DNA of 64,000 nt from JAIBJN01 sp035762005 (GTDB lineage: Bacteria; Actinomycetota; Thermoleophilia; Gaiellales; Gaiellaceae), in assembly GCA_035762005.1 (NCBI GenBank), contig DASTQA010000060.1, positions 16,501 to 80,500 of the forward strand, in the 5' to 3' direction. The notes under the pieces are model-generated. The model had not been told where the DNA came from, did no database searches, and saw only the letters and a program-made list of their open reading frames with translations. The stretch's first letter is position 1. Every line of letters begins with the position of its first letter. A program made the translations under genes and the position numbers. Shown here piece after piece: positions 32,149-40,211 of the stretch.

Positions 32149-33831
32149 GTGGAAGCGAAGCACGACGTCCTCATCGTCGGCGCCGGTCTGGCCGGCATGC
32201 GCGCCGCGATCGAGGCCTTCGACGCGGGCGCGGACGTCGCCGTGATCTCGAAGATCCACCCCGTCCGCAGCCACTCCGGGGCGGCCGAGGGAGGCATCAA
32301 CGCGGCGCTCGGCAACGCCTCCGACGACGACCCGGAGAAGCACGCCTTCGACACGGTCAAGGGCTCGGACTACCTCGGCGACCAGGATGCGATCGAGGTG
32401 CTCTGCACCGAGGCGCCGGACGACGTCTACCAGCTCGAGCACTGGGGCGCGGTCTTCTCGCGCACGGAGGACGGCCGGATCGCCCAGCGGCCCTTCGGCG
32501 CCGCCGGCGAGCCCCGGACCGCCTACGCGGCCGACATCACGGGCCACGTCCTCATCCACGTGCTCTACGAGCAGGTGATGAAGCGCGACCTCACGGTCTA
32601 CGAGGAGTGGTTCGCCTGGCGGCTCGTCGAGGACGACGGGCGCTGCCAGGGCGTCGTCTGCTGGGACCTCCTGCACGGCGGGCTCAAGCTCGTCGGCGCC
32701 AAGACCGTGATCCTCGCCACGGGCGGGGCGGGCCGGCTCTACGCGGGCACGACGAACGCGTACTCCTGCACCGGGGACGGCATGGCGATGGCGCTGCGCC
32801 TCGGCGTCCCCCTGAAGGACATGGAGATGATGCAGTTCCACCCGACGACGCTCTCGCCGTCGGGCGTCCTCATCACCGAGGGCTGCCGCGGCGAGGGCGC
32901 CTACCTCCTGAACGGGGAGGGCCGCCGCTTCCTCGAGCGCTACGCGCCGAACGCGATGGAGCTCGCGAGCCGCGACGTCATCTCGCGCGCGGAGCAGACG
33001 GAGATCGACGAGGGCCGCGGGGTCGACGGCAACGTCCTCCTCGACCTGCGCCACCTGGGCGCGGAGCGGATCCTCGAGCGCCTGCACGGCACGCGGGAGC
33101 TCTCGATGGTCTTTGCCGGGGTCGACCCGATCCACGAGCCGATCCCGGTGCGGCCGGGCGCCCACTACCACATGGGCGGCGTCGACACCGACCTCGACGG
33201 CAAGACCGCCCTCGAGGCGCTCTACGCGGCGGGCGAGTGCGCCTGCGTGTCCGTCCACGGCGCGAACCGCCTCGGGGGGAACGCGCTCATGGAGACGATC
33301 ACCTTCGGGAAGCGCGCCGGCCGCGCCGCCGCCGACTGGGCCATGGCGCACACGGTCGTCGCCCCGCCCGCCTCGGCTCTCGCCGAGGCCGAGCGAGACC
33401 TCGCCCGGCTGCTCGAGCGCGCCGACGGCGAGCGCCCGCACGCGATCCGCGACGAGATGGCCGTCACGATGCACGAGAACTTCGGCGTCTTCCGGCGCGA
33501 GGAGCAGATGCGCGCGCAGGGGGAGACCGTCGCGGGCCTGCGCGAGCGCTACGAGCGCGTCGTCGTGGAGGACAAGGGCGACGTCTTCAACTCCGACCTG
33601 ACGCAGGCGCTCGAGCTCGAGTTCCTGCTCGAGCTGGCCGCGTGCATGGTCGAGGCCGGGCTGGCGCGCAAGGAGAGCCGCGGCGCCCACGCGCGGCCGT
33701 ACGACTACCCCGACCGCGACGACGAGAGCTACATGAAGCACACGATGGTGACTTGGGCCGACGGGCGCCCGCGCCTCACCTGGGAGCCCGTGCGCGTGAC
33801 GAAGTGGGCTCCGCAGGAGCGCAAGTACTGA
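32149..33831 (+). CDS. Succinate dehydrogenase/fumarate reductase flavoprotein subunit
   Basis: 560 residues; interconverts succinate and fumarate with covalently bound FAD. FAD site DVLIVGAGLAGMRAAIEA, flavinylation His in VRSHSGAAEGGINAALGN, substrate loop MQFHPTTLSPSGVLITEG, active-site GAHYHMGGVDTD, and the C-terminal HGANRLGGNALMET. No Tat signal is seen, so it acts on the cytoplasmic side. The GTG start lies within a small hairpin (TCCACC/GGTGGA, 32139-32153), and TAGCGT at 32134-32139 may be a -10 box with a very short leader. First gene of an A-lipoprotein-B-E operon. Confidence 0.95.
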   Translation: MEAKHDVLIVGAGLAGMRAAIEAFDAGADVAVISKIHPVRSHSGAAEGGINAALGNASDDDPEKHAFDTVKGSDYLGDQDAIEVLCTEAPDDVYQLEHWGAVFSRTEDGRIAQRPFGAAGEPRTAYAADITGHVLIHVLYEQVMKRDLTVYEEWFAWRLVEDDGRCQGVVCWDLLHGGLKLVGAKTVILATGGAGRLYAGTTNAYSCTGDGMAMALRLGVPLKDMEMMQFHPTTLSPSGVLITEGCRGEGAYLLNGEGRRFLERYAPNAMELASRDVISRAEQTEIDEGRGVDGNVLLDLRHLGAERILERLHGTRELSMVFAGVDPIHEPIPVRPGAHYHMGGVDTDLDGKTALEALYAAGECACVSVHGANRLGGNALMETITFGKRAGRAAADWAMAHTVVAPPASALAEAERDLARLLERADGERPHAIRDEMAVTMHENFGVFRREEQMRAQGETVAGLRERYERVVVEDKGDVFNSDLTQALELEFLLELAACMVEAGLARKESRGAHARPYDYPDRDDESYMKHTMVTWADGRPRLTWEPVRVTKWAPQERKY

Positions 33832-34547
33832 TGCGACGCATCCTCCTCGTCCCGTTCGCCCTCGCAGCGGCGCTCGTCCTCGCGGCGTGCGGCGGCAGCG
33901 AGTCGGCCGCGCCCGAGCCTCCGACGACGATCGACGTCGCGCAGGCCGCGGCGCGAACCGCGGACGCGGGCAGCGCGCGCTTCTCGATCACGGCCGAGGG
34001 GGGCCCCGCCGGCTCCTTCACCGGCGAGGGCGAGCTCGCCGGGAGGCGGGGGCGCCTCGAGCTCCACTTCGCCGAGGCCGCCGGCGGCCTCTTCCCAGCC
34101 CACGTCGAGGCCGTGTACGTGGAGGGAGCGCTGTACGTGCGCTTCTCCGGTCTCGCCGGCCTGCTCCCCGGCCTGGCGACGGGCGGCAAGGAATGGCTTC
34201 GGGTCGACCTCGGCGCCGACGGAGAGGCGCTCGGCGAGTACCTCGACCTCGGCGGAGGCGACCCGACCCGCGTGCTCGAGACGCTCGAGGCCGCCGGCGC
34301 GTTCGCGGAGGTCGCGGGCGAGCAGGTCCGCGGCGTCGAGACGACGCGGTACCGCGGCACCGTCGCCTCCGACCGGGTCGACGTCTGGGTCGGGGAGGAC
34401 GGGCTCGTCCGGCGAGTCGCCGTGCGCGCGCGCGGAGGCGCAGATGTCAGGCTCGAGCTCTTCGACTTCGGGGCGGACGTGGAGGTCGAGCGCCCGTCCG
34501 CCGACGAGGTCGCCGAGCTGGGCGATCTTCTCCAGGGAGGTTTCTGA
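33831..34547 (+). CDS. Lipoprotein, LppX/LprG-like
   Basis: 238 residues with a lipoprotein signal (MRRILLVPFALAAALVLAAC, lipidated Cys20). The mature part (ARTADAGSARFSITAEGGPAG, then VEAVYVEGALYVRFSGL, KEWLRVDL, YRGTVASDRVDVWVGEDGLVRR) resembles the LppX/LprAFG half-barrel fold that binds lipids in actinobacteria. The ATG overlaps the flavoprotein stop by one base and its TGA is followed at once by the GTG of the iron-sulfur subunit, so it is embedded in the succinate/fumarate operon. A role in binding a quinone or lipid next to the complex is attractive but unproven. Confidence 0.85.
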   Translation: MRRILLVPFALAAALVLAACGGSESAAPEPPTTIDVAQAAARTADAGSARFSITAEGGPAGSFTGEGELAGRRGRLELHFAEAAGGLFPAHVEAVYVEGALYVRFSGLAGLLPGLATGGKEWLRVDLGADGEALGEYLDLGGGDPTRVLETLEAAGAFAEVAGEQVRGVETTRYRGTVASDRVDVWVGEDGLVRRVAVRARGGADVRLELFDFGADVEVERPSADEVAELGDLLQGGF

Positions 34548-35624
34548 GTGGACGTGGCCCTCAAGATCTGGCGCTACGACCCGGACACGGGGGAGCGGGA
34601 GCTCCGGCGGTACGACGTCGAGGCGCCGGAGTGGGCGTGCCTGCTCGACGTCCTCGACATCGTCAAGGACCAGGTGGACGGCACCCTCGCGTACCGCAAG
34701 AGCTGCCGCATGATGATCTGCGGCTCCTGCGGCATGCGCATGGACGGCCGCGCGGTGCTCGCCTGCAAGGAGCGGATGAAGCCGATCGTCGACCGCGGGC
34801 ACGTGCCGGTCATCTCCGCCATGGGGAACATGCCCGTCCTCAAGGACCTCGTCGTCGACATGCAGCCGTTCTGGACGAAGATCCGCACGATGAAGCCATG
34901 GCTCGACACCGGCTACGAGGAGCGCCCGGAGCACGGCGAGTTCATCCACTCGCAGGAGGAGATGAACCCGATCCACAAGGAGGCGCTCTGCATCATGTGC
35001 GGCTGCTGCGTCTCCGAGTGCAACTCGATGGAGTCCGACCCGGAGTTCTTCGGGCCGGCGGCGCTCGCGAAGGGCTTCCGCTTCGTCGGCGACCCGCGCG
35101 ACCGGACCGTCGTCGAGCGGCTCGAGCGCTACAACGACGAGCACGGCATCTGGGATTGCACCCGCTGCTACTTCTGCAACGAGCGGTGTCCCAAGGGCGT
35201 CGACCCGCGCGACGCGATCGCGAAGCTCGGCGCCGAGTCGATCCGCGTCGGCATCGACCGCGACATGGGCGCGAAGCACGCGAAGTGGTTCGTCCACTCG
35301 GCCAAGACGACCGGCTGGCTGCGGGAGACCGAGCTCGTGCCGAAGACGCAGGGCGTCCTCCAGGCGCTCAAGGAGACGCGCTTCGCGGTCAACCTCTTCC
35401 GCCACGGCAAGGTCCCGCTCCCATTCCCGCCGCACGTGGCCAAGGACGTGCAGGAGGCGCGTGCTCTCCACGAGCTCGTGCGCTCGCAGGGCCGGGACGG
35501 GGCGGCGGGGATCGTCCAGGGCGAGCGCGCGCTCGCGCGCATCGAGCACACCGACGAGGGCGGTGCGCGGCGGGACGCGCCGGAGATCACCCCGGGCGAG
35601 CCGACCCCGCACGCGGAGGGCTAG
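34548..35624 (+). CDS. Succinate dehydrogenase/fumarate reductase iron-sulfur subunit
   Basis: 358 residues, longer than classical SdhB (about 240) because of a C-terminal tail of roughly 100 residues. Cluster ligands: [2Fe-2S] in SCRMMICGSCGMRMDGRAVL and the following AC; a first ferredoxin motif CIMCGCCVSEC; and a second motif CTRCYFCNERCPKG, which has an extra Cys where classical SdhB has none, so a [4Fe-4S] is expected instead of [3Fe-4S]. Both traits are known in SdhB of the SdhABE/Mfr/Tfr group. GTG start right after the lipoprotein stop. Confidence 0.94.
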   Translation: MDVALKIWRYDPDTGERELRRYDVEAPEWACLLDVLDIVKDQVDGTLAYRKSCRMMICGSCGMRMDGRAVLACKERMKPIVDRGHVPVISAMGNMPVLKDLVVDMQPFWTKIRTMKPWLDTGYEERPEHGEFIHSQEEMNPIHKEALCIMCGCCVSECNSMESDPEFFGPAALAKGFRFVGDPRDRTVVERLERYNDEHGIWDCTRCYFCNERCPKGVDPRDAIAKLGAESIRVGIDRDMGAKHAKWFVHSAKTTGWLRETELVPKTQGVLQALKETRFAVNLFRHGKVPLPFPPHVAKDVQEARALHELVRSQGRDGAAGIVQGERALARIEHTDEGGARRDAPEITPGEPTPHAEG

Positions 35625-35628
35625 GACG

Positions 35629-36513
35629 ATGCGAGTCGCGTACTACAAGGGCTGCCTCGCCTCGCTCTCCGCGAAGGAGCTCGACAGCTCGACGCAGGCG
35701 CTCGCGCCGAAGGTCGGGATCGAGCTCGAGGAGCTCGAGTCCGTCACCTGCTGCGGAGCGGGCGACATCCACGAGGCCGAGCCCGACTACTACCTCCACC
35801 TGAACGCGCGCATCCTCGCGTACGCCGAGGCGACGGGGTGCGAGACCCTCATGACGATCTGCAACGTCTGCACGCTCAACCTGCGCCAGGCGAACTTCCA
35901 GCTGCAGAACGACGACGCGCTCCGCGTGCGGGTGAGCGAGAACCTCGAGAAGGTCGGTGCGCCGCCCTACGGCGGCTCCGTCGAGGTCCGGCACTTCCTC
36001 TGGCTCATCGCGGAGGGCGAGGGGTTCGAGCGGCTGAAGCAGGTAGCCCACAAGGGGCTCAAGGGGCTGAAGGTCGCGCCCTTCTACGGCTGCCAGATCC
36101 TGCGGCCGTCGAAGCTCCTCGGCTTCGAGGACCCGGACCGGCCCTCCTCCCTCGAGGCGATCATCGAGGCCTGCGGCGGCGAGGCGGTCGACTATCCGGC
36201 GAAGGTGAAGTGCTGCGGCTTCCCGATCATCCAGGCCCGGGAGGAGACTGCGCTCGGCGAGCTCATCCAGCCGATCCAGCAGTCGATCGAGGCGGGGGCG
36301 GACGCCATGGTCACGCCCTGCCCGCTGTGCCACCTCTCGCTCGACGCCTGGCAGTCGAAGCTCGAGGCGCAGACGGGCCAGCGGTTCCAGATGCCGATCC
36401 TCCACCTCTCTCAGCTCGTCGGGGTCGCCGCCGGGCTGGAGGACTCGGAGCTCAAGTTCAAGCGCCACGTCGTGCCGGTCGACCCCGTGCTCGACAAGGT
36501 CGAGGCGCCCTAG
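35629..36513 (+). CDS. Heterodisulfide-reductase-B-like subunit (SdhE/MfrE type, CCG domains)
   Basis: 294 residues with two cysteine-rich CCG domains: first SVTCCGAGDIHEAEPD then ICNVCTLNL; second KVKCCGFPIIQ then TPCPLCHLSLD. These bind unusual [4Fe-4S] clusters in HdrB, and the same domain replaces membrane anchors C and D in type-E succinate:quinone or methylmenaquinol:fumarate reductases. The ATG lies four bases after the iron-sulfur subunit stop. No SdhC or SdhD gene is present in the window, which supports an SdhABE-type complex associated with the membrane through this subunit. Confidence 0.93.
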   Translation: MRVAYYKGCLASLSAKELDSSTQALAPKVGIELEELESVTCCGAGDIHEAEPDYYLHLNARILAYAEATGCETLMTICNVCTLNLRQANFQLQNDDALRVRVSENLEKVGAPPYGGSVEVRHFLWLIAEGEGFERLKQVAHKGLKGLKVAPFYGCQILRPSKLLGFEDPDRPSSLEAIIEACGGEAVDYPAKVKCCGFPIIQAREETALGELIQPIQQSIEAGADAMVTPCPLCHLSLDAWQSKLEAQTGQRFQMPILHLSQLVGVAAGLEDSELKFKRHVVPVDPVLDKVEAP

Positions 36514-36531
36514 AACCGGCCCGGAGAAGGG

Positions 36532-36565
36532 ACCGGCCCGGTCTCCTCGGAAAGACCGGGCCGGT
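36532..36565 (+). terminator. Strong hairpin after the sdhABE operon
   Basis: ACCGGCCCGGTCT (36532-36544) pairs perfectly with AGACCGGGCCGGT (36553-36565) around an eight-base loop: 13 bp, GC-rich, starting 18 bases after the operon's stop. No T-run follows, so it would act as a factor-dependent terminator or mRNA-stabilising stem. Confidence 0.75.
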
Positions 36566-36626
36566 AATGCCCCTCCATCTCCACAGACGCCGCTCGGGGG
36601 AAAAACTTGCGCGCGGGCCCGCGGAC

Positions 36627-36632
36627 TAGAAT
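36627..36632 (+). promoter_or_regulatory. -10 box TAGAAT, probable leaderless promoter
   Basis: TAGAAT ends seven bases before the GTG at 36640, with TTGCGC about 15 bases upstream as a weak -35. Transcription would begin at or beside the GTG. Confidence 0.55.
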
Positions 36633-36639
36633 CCGGCCG

Positions 36640-36837
36640 GTGTCCACGCGCATCGCGCTGCTAGCGCTGGCCGCCGCCGGTGCTGCGGCGGCCGTCGTCG
36701 CCGCGCGGCGGCGCCTCGGGCGCGACGCCTCGTCGAACGGCGGCTCGCAGGCGCGCGCCGAGCGGCTCCGTCGCGAGCTCGAGGCGGCCCGCGAGCGACT
36801 CCGTGCCGACGTCGCCCGCGCCCGCGAGCAGCAGTAG
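36640..36837 (+). CDS. Small single-pass membrane protein with coiled-coil tail
   Basis: 65 residues: an N-terminal transmembrane helix (IALLALAAAGAAAAVVAARRR) then a highly charged helix (RAERLRRELEAARERLRADV) predicted to be coiled coil. I do not recognise a family; small anchored coiled-coil proteins of this kind are common in actinobacteria. GTG start placed by the -10 box just upstream. Three bases separate its stop from the phosphoesterase. Confidence 0.65.
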   Translation: MSTRIALLALAAAGAAAAVVAARRRLGRDASSNGGSQARAERLRRELEAARERLRADVARAREQQ

Positions 36838-36840
36838 CCC

Positions 36841-37662
36841 GTGCTCCTCCCGCTCCTCGTCGCCCTCGCGGCGATCGTCGCGCTCGCGCTCGGGTGGATG
36901 CTCTTCGAGGCGCAGTGGGTCGAGTACCGCCGCGTCGAGGTCCCGGTCGCCCGCCTGCCCCGCGCGCTCGACGGCTTCGCCGTCCTCCACCTCTCGGACT
37001 TCCACCTGGGGACGCTCTCCTGGAACGGCCGGACGCTCGCGAAGGCGGTGGACTGGGCCGCCCGCCACCAGGTCGACCTCGTGGCGGTCACCGGCGACCT
37101 CGTCAGCCGCCGACGGGGTGAGCGGACGCTGCGCCGGGCACTCGCCAGGCTCCGCTCCCGATACGGGACCTACGCGATCCTCGGGAACCACGATGTCGAC
37201 GAGACCCGCGACCCGTTCAGCGGCGGGGCCGACCTCTCCGGCCTCCGCGCCGAGGAGGCGCAGCTCCTCGAGCACGCCTCCGCGACCTTCGCGGCGGACG
37301 GCGTCACCGTCCAGGTGGCGGGCGCCGACCCGCGCCGGCTGCGCGACCCGCTCGGGCACCTTCCCGACCCGCGCGCCGGTCTTCGCATCCTCCTCCTCCA
37401 CTTCCCGGACGGCATCTGGAGCCTGGGCCCGGGGGACTTCGACCTCATCCTGGCCGGGCACCTCCACGGCGGGCAGATCTGCATCCCGACCCCGCGCGGC
37501 AAGCTGCGTCTCGAGCACGTGCGCGCGCCGTTCTGGGAAGGCCTCTTCGCCCTGCCGGTCGGCATGCTGCACGTCTCCCGCGGCCTCGGCACGAGCTTCG
37601 TGCCCTTCCGCCTCCTCTCGCGGCCGGAGGCGACGATCCTGACCCTGAGGGCGCCCGACTAG
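36841..37662 (+). CDS. Membrane-anchored metallophosphoesterase (YaeI/YkuE-like)
   Basis: 273 residues. An N-terminal hydrophobic anchor (LLPLLVALAAIVALALGWML) is followed by the calcineurin-like fold with all blocks: LHLSDFHLG (Asp, His), VTGDLVSR (Asp), GNHDVD (Asn, His), ILLLHFPD, and LAGHLHGGQI (His). Relatives hydrolyse lipid-linked or UDP-sugar phosphates at the membrane. GTG start. Its TAG stop coincides with the first bases of TAGACT, the likely -10 box for the next gene. Confidence 0.9.
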   Translation: MLLPLLVALAAIVALALGWMLFEAQWVEYRRVEVPVARLPRALDGFAVLHLSDFHLGTLSWNGRTLAKAVDWAARHQVDLVAVTGDLVSRRRGERTLRRALARLRSRYGTYAILGNHDVDETRDPFSGGADLSGLRAEEAQLLEHASATFAADGVTVQVAGADPRRLRDPLGHLPDPRAGLRILLLHFPDGIWSLGPGDFDLILAGHLHGGQICIPTPRGKLRLEHVRAPFWEGLFALPVGMLHVSRGLGTSFVPFRLLSRPEATILTLRAPD

Positions 37663-37676
37663 ACTCGCGTGCGGGA

Positions 37677-38294
37677 ATGGCGTACCGGCTCGAGCCAGTC
37701 ACCGGCGCGACGATCGGCGGCGCCCCGCCGGTGTGCGTCGACTGCGTCTTCTGGCAGTCGCGTCCGGGTCGCAGCGCGGCGAAGGCCCGCTGGGCCGAGC
37801 GGATCGAGGAGGACTGGGGTGCCTGGGGGACGACCTACGTGGGCGACGGCGACCGCCTCCTCGGCTTCGTCCAGTACGGACCCTCGGGCCACTTCCCGCG
37901 GGCCTTCGGCCTCCCGGCGGGACCGCCCTCGGCGGACGCCGTCCTCGTCACCTGCGCGTACCTCGTCGACCTGAGCGCGCCCTGGGTGCTCCAGAGCCTC
38001 TTCCTCGCCGCCATCGGCGACGCGCGCGACCGGGGCGTGAAGGCGATCGAGACCTTCGGCTACCGGTACCCGGAGGGCGAGTCGAGCTACGAGCGCTTCC
38101 TCGTCCACCGCACCGTCTTCCCTTCGGACTTCCTCGCCGACTTCGGGTTCGCCGCCGTCCGCTGGGACGGCGACGTCTGCCTCGCGCGGCTGGAGCTCGG
38201 CGGGCTCCAGCCGATCGAGGAGGGGATGAGCGCGCGCGCGTGGCGCCGGGTGAAGGGGGCCCTCGTGCCGGCGCCGGTCCCCCAGCGCCAGTAG
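37677..38294 (+). CDS. GNAT-family N-acetyltransferase-like protein
   Basis: 205 residues. The central part, LLGFVQYGPSGHFPRAF then DAVLVTCAYLVD and SLFLAAIGDARDRGVKAIETFGYR, follows the GNAT strand-helix order, though the acetyl-CoA loop is weak. CVDCVFW near the N-terminus is a Cys pair seen in this actinobacterial subfamily. Likely 14 bases from a -10 box TAGACT (37660-37665), so short-leadered. Substrate unknown. Confidence 0.75.
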   Translation: MAYRLEPVTGATIGGAPPVCVDCVFWQSRPGRSAAKARWAERIEEDWGAWGTTYVGDGDRLLGFVQYGPSGHFPRAFGLPAGPPSADAVLVTCAYLVDLSAPWVLQSLFLAAIGDARDRGVKAIETFGYRYPEGESSYERFLVHRTVFPSDFLADFGFAAVRWDGDVCLARLELGGLQPIEEGMSARAWRRVKGALVPAPVPQRQ

Positions 38295-38365
38295 CGAGCC
38301 CCTTCCCAGGCCTGGTAGACTCCCCGCCAGTTTTCGCCCCGCAGGCGTAAACTCGCCGAAGAGCA

Positions 38366-39706
38366 ATGTCGATCGTCGGGGAAGCAGCCGCTGCACAGCG
38401 CCGGGTCGCCGTGGAGGATGTCCTCCGGGCGGGCGGCTTCACGGGCTTCCACCGCCGGGCCGTGCTCGTGACCGGCGCCGCGTGGACGTTCGTCGCCATG
38501 GAGATCCTCCTCGTCGGCTTCACGGTGCCGCTCTTCACGTCGCTCTGGGATCTCTCGGGCAGCTACGCCGGGTGGATCGCCGCCTCGGCGCTCGGCGGCT
38601 CACTCCTCGGGAGCGTCCTCCTGGGCCGCCTCGCCGACCGGATCGGCAGGAGGCGCATCTTCCAGGCGTCGATCCTCTGGTACGCGGTCTTCACGGCGCT
38701 GACGGCGCTCGCCTGGGGGCCGGCGTCGGTCTCCGCCTTCCGGTTCCTCGCCGGCATCGGCCTCGGGGGCATGCTCGTCGTCGACCCCTCCCTGCTGGCC
38801 GAGTACCTCCCTCCGCAGAAGCGCGGGCGCTACCTCGTCCTCCTCGACGTCTTCTGGCCGGTGGGCCTGCTCGCCGCCACCGGGCTCTCCTGGGTCTTCC
38901 TCGAGCAGGTGGGCGGCGACCGGGCCTGGCGCTACCTCTTCCTCGCGGCGGCGCTCCCCGCGTTCCTCGCCTTCGTCGGCCGGCTCACGCTCCCCGAGAG
39001 CCCGTACTGGCTCGCCCGGCGCGGCCGCACGGAGGAGGCCGCCGGCGTCCTCGCGAGGATCAGCGGGCGCCGGGTCGCCCCGGAGACGCTCTCCCGGGAG
39101 CCCGAGCCGCACGCATCCCTCCGCGAGCTCGCCTCGCGCAGGCTCCGCCGCACGTCGGCGCTGATCGTGCTCGTCTGGGTCGCGCTCAACATCTCCTACT
39201 ACGGCCTCTTCCTCTGGCTGCCGTTCGTGCTGCAGGCGGAGGAGCGGTTCACGATCGACGTCTACCTCCTGCTGGCGCTCTCGGCGCTCTCGCAGTTCCC
39301 CGGCTACGCCGCCGCGATCTGGCTCGTCGAGCGGGTGGGGCGCAGGCCGACGCTCGCGGCCTTCCTCGCGCTCGGCGGCGTGTCCGCGTACGCCTTCGCG
39401 GTCTCCGATTCGGCGCCGCAGTACGTCGCCGCTCTCTTCTTCGTCGGCTTCTTCAACCTCGGCGCCTGGGGGGCCGTCTACCCCTACACGTCGGAGCTCT
39501 TCCCCACGCGGCTGCGGGCGAGCGCCTTCGGCATGGTCGAGGGAGTGGGGAAGGGCGCCGCCATCGGGGGGCCGTACCTCTTCGGGGCGCTCATCGACTG
39601 GAGCGGGGGCACGGTCTGGTCGCTGACCTTCGTCGCGCTCGTCATGGCCGCCGGCAGCATGGTGATGCTCCTCGGCCCGGAGACCCGCGGGCGGGCGCTC
39701 GGCTAG
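38366..39706 (+). CDS. MFS transporter (sugar-porter/metabolite type)
   Basis: 446 residues with twelve hydrophobic segments. The loop 2-3 signature GRLADRIGRRR, the central ESPYWLARRGRTEEA and the mirrored VERVGRRPTL in loop 8-9 identify the SP/MHS branch of the major facilitator superfamily; the ending PYTSELFPTRLRASAFG is also typical. Probably a proton-coupled importer of an organic acid or sugar. ATG start, TAAACT at 38348-38353 as a possible -10 box. Confidence 0.9.
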   Translation: MSIVGEAAAAQRRVAVEDVLRAGGFTGFHRRAVLVTGAAWTFVAMEILLVGFTVPLFTSLWDLSGSYAGWIAASALGGSLLGSVLLGRLADRIGRRRIFQASILWYAVFTALTALAWGPASVSAFRFLAGIGLGGMLVVDPSLLAEYLPPQKRGRYLVLLDVFWPVGLLAATGLSWVFLEQVGGDRAWRYLFLAAALPAFLAFVGRLTLPESPYWLARRGRTEEAAGVLARISGRRVAPETLSREPEPHASLRELASRRLRRTSALIVLVWVALNISYYGLFLWLPFVLQAEERFTIDVYLLLALSALSQFPGYAAAIWLVERVGRRPTLAAFLALGGVSAYAFAVSDSAPQYVAALFFVGFFNLGAWGAVYPYTSELFPTRLRASAFGMVEGVGKGAAIGGPYLFGALIDWSGGTVWSLTFVALVMAAGSMVMLLGPETRGRALG

Positions 39707-39746
39707 GCGCTACCCTGGAGCTGGAAGCCAGGGAAGGAGGCCGGCG

Positions 39747-40211
39747 ATGCCGACGACGACACGGGACCCCGCCGACGAGATCCACGCCCTCGAGGAGCTC
39801 TGGGAGGCGCCGCCCGCGGTCCAGCGGGCCCGCCGGCCCGCGAAGACAAGGCGGTGGACCCTGCCGCCGGTCCCGGGCCGGCTCCTCGCCGCGGGCTGGA
39901 TCGCGTTCTTCACCCTCGCGCTCCTCCTCGAGCCGGCCGCCGAGCCGGGCGCCGCGGTCCCGGCGTGGGCGGTCGCCGTGTTCCTCGTCGAGTTGGCGCT
40001 CCTGCTGGGCGCGGCGGGCGCGGGTGCGCTCTTCTCGCGCGCGGGCTTCGCCGCTGCGACGCTCGCCGGGCCGCTCGGGATGGCGCTCGCCGTCGAGTGC
40101 CGGACCGCCGCGCACCACCTCGGCAGCTGGTGGCTCGTCGAGCTCGGCGCCACGGCAGCCCTCACGGGTCTCGCCGCCGTGGGGCTCGTGCAGCGGCTAC
40201 GCCGCCAGTAG
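39747..40211 (+). CDS. Four-helix membrane protein of unknown function
   Basis: 154 residues. A hydrophilic N-terminus (about 45 residues) is followed by four hydrophobic helices (LLAAGWIAFFTLALLLEP, WAVAVFLVELALLLGAAGAG, FAAATLAGPLGMALAV, LVELGATAALTGLAAVGLV). Strong ribosome site AAGGAGG at 39734-39740. The CRTAAHHLGSWW segment between helices 3 and 4 is conserved-looking. Its tail overlaps the convergent asd gene by 15 bases. Confidence 0.72.
   Translation: MPTTTRDPADEIHALEELWEAPPAVQRARRPAKTRRWTLPPVPGRLLAAGWIAFFTLALLLEPAAEPGAAVPAWAVAVFLVELALLLGAAGAGALFSRAGFAAATLAGPLGMALAVECRTAAHHLGSWWLVELGATAALTGLAAVGLVQRLRRQ

Noticed and set aside
31303..33741. 812-codon minus-strand frame over the fumarate reductase flavoprotein
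   Set aside because: Shadow frame; the plus strand encodes SdhA with all cofactor motifs.
39713..39733. CCCTGG/CCAGGG hairpin after the MFS gene as terminator
   Set aside because: Only six bp, large loop, no T-run, and it abuts the ribosome site of the next gene.
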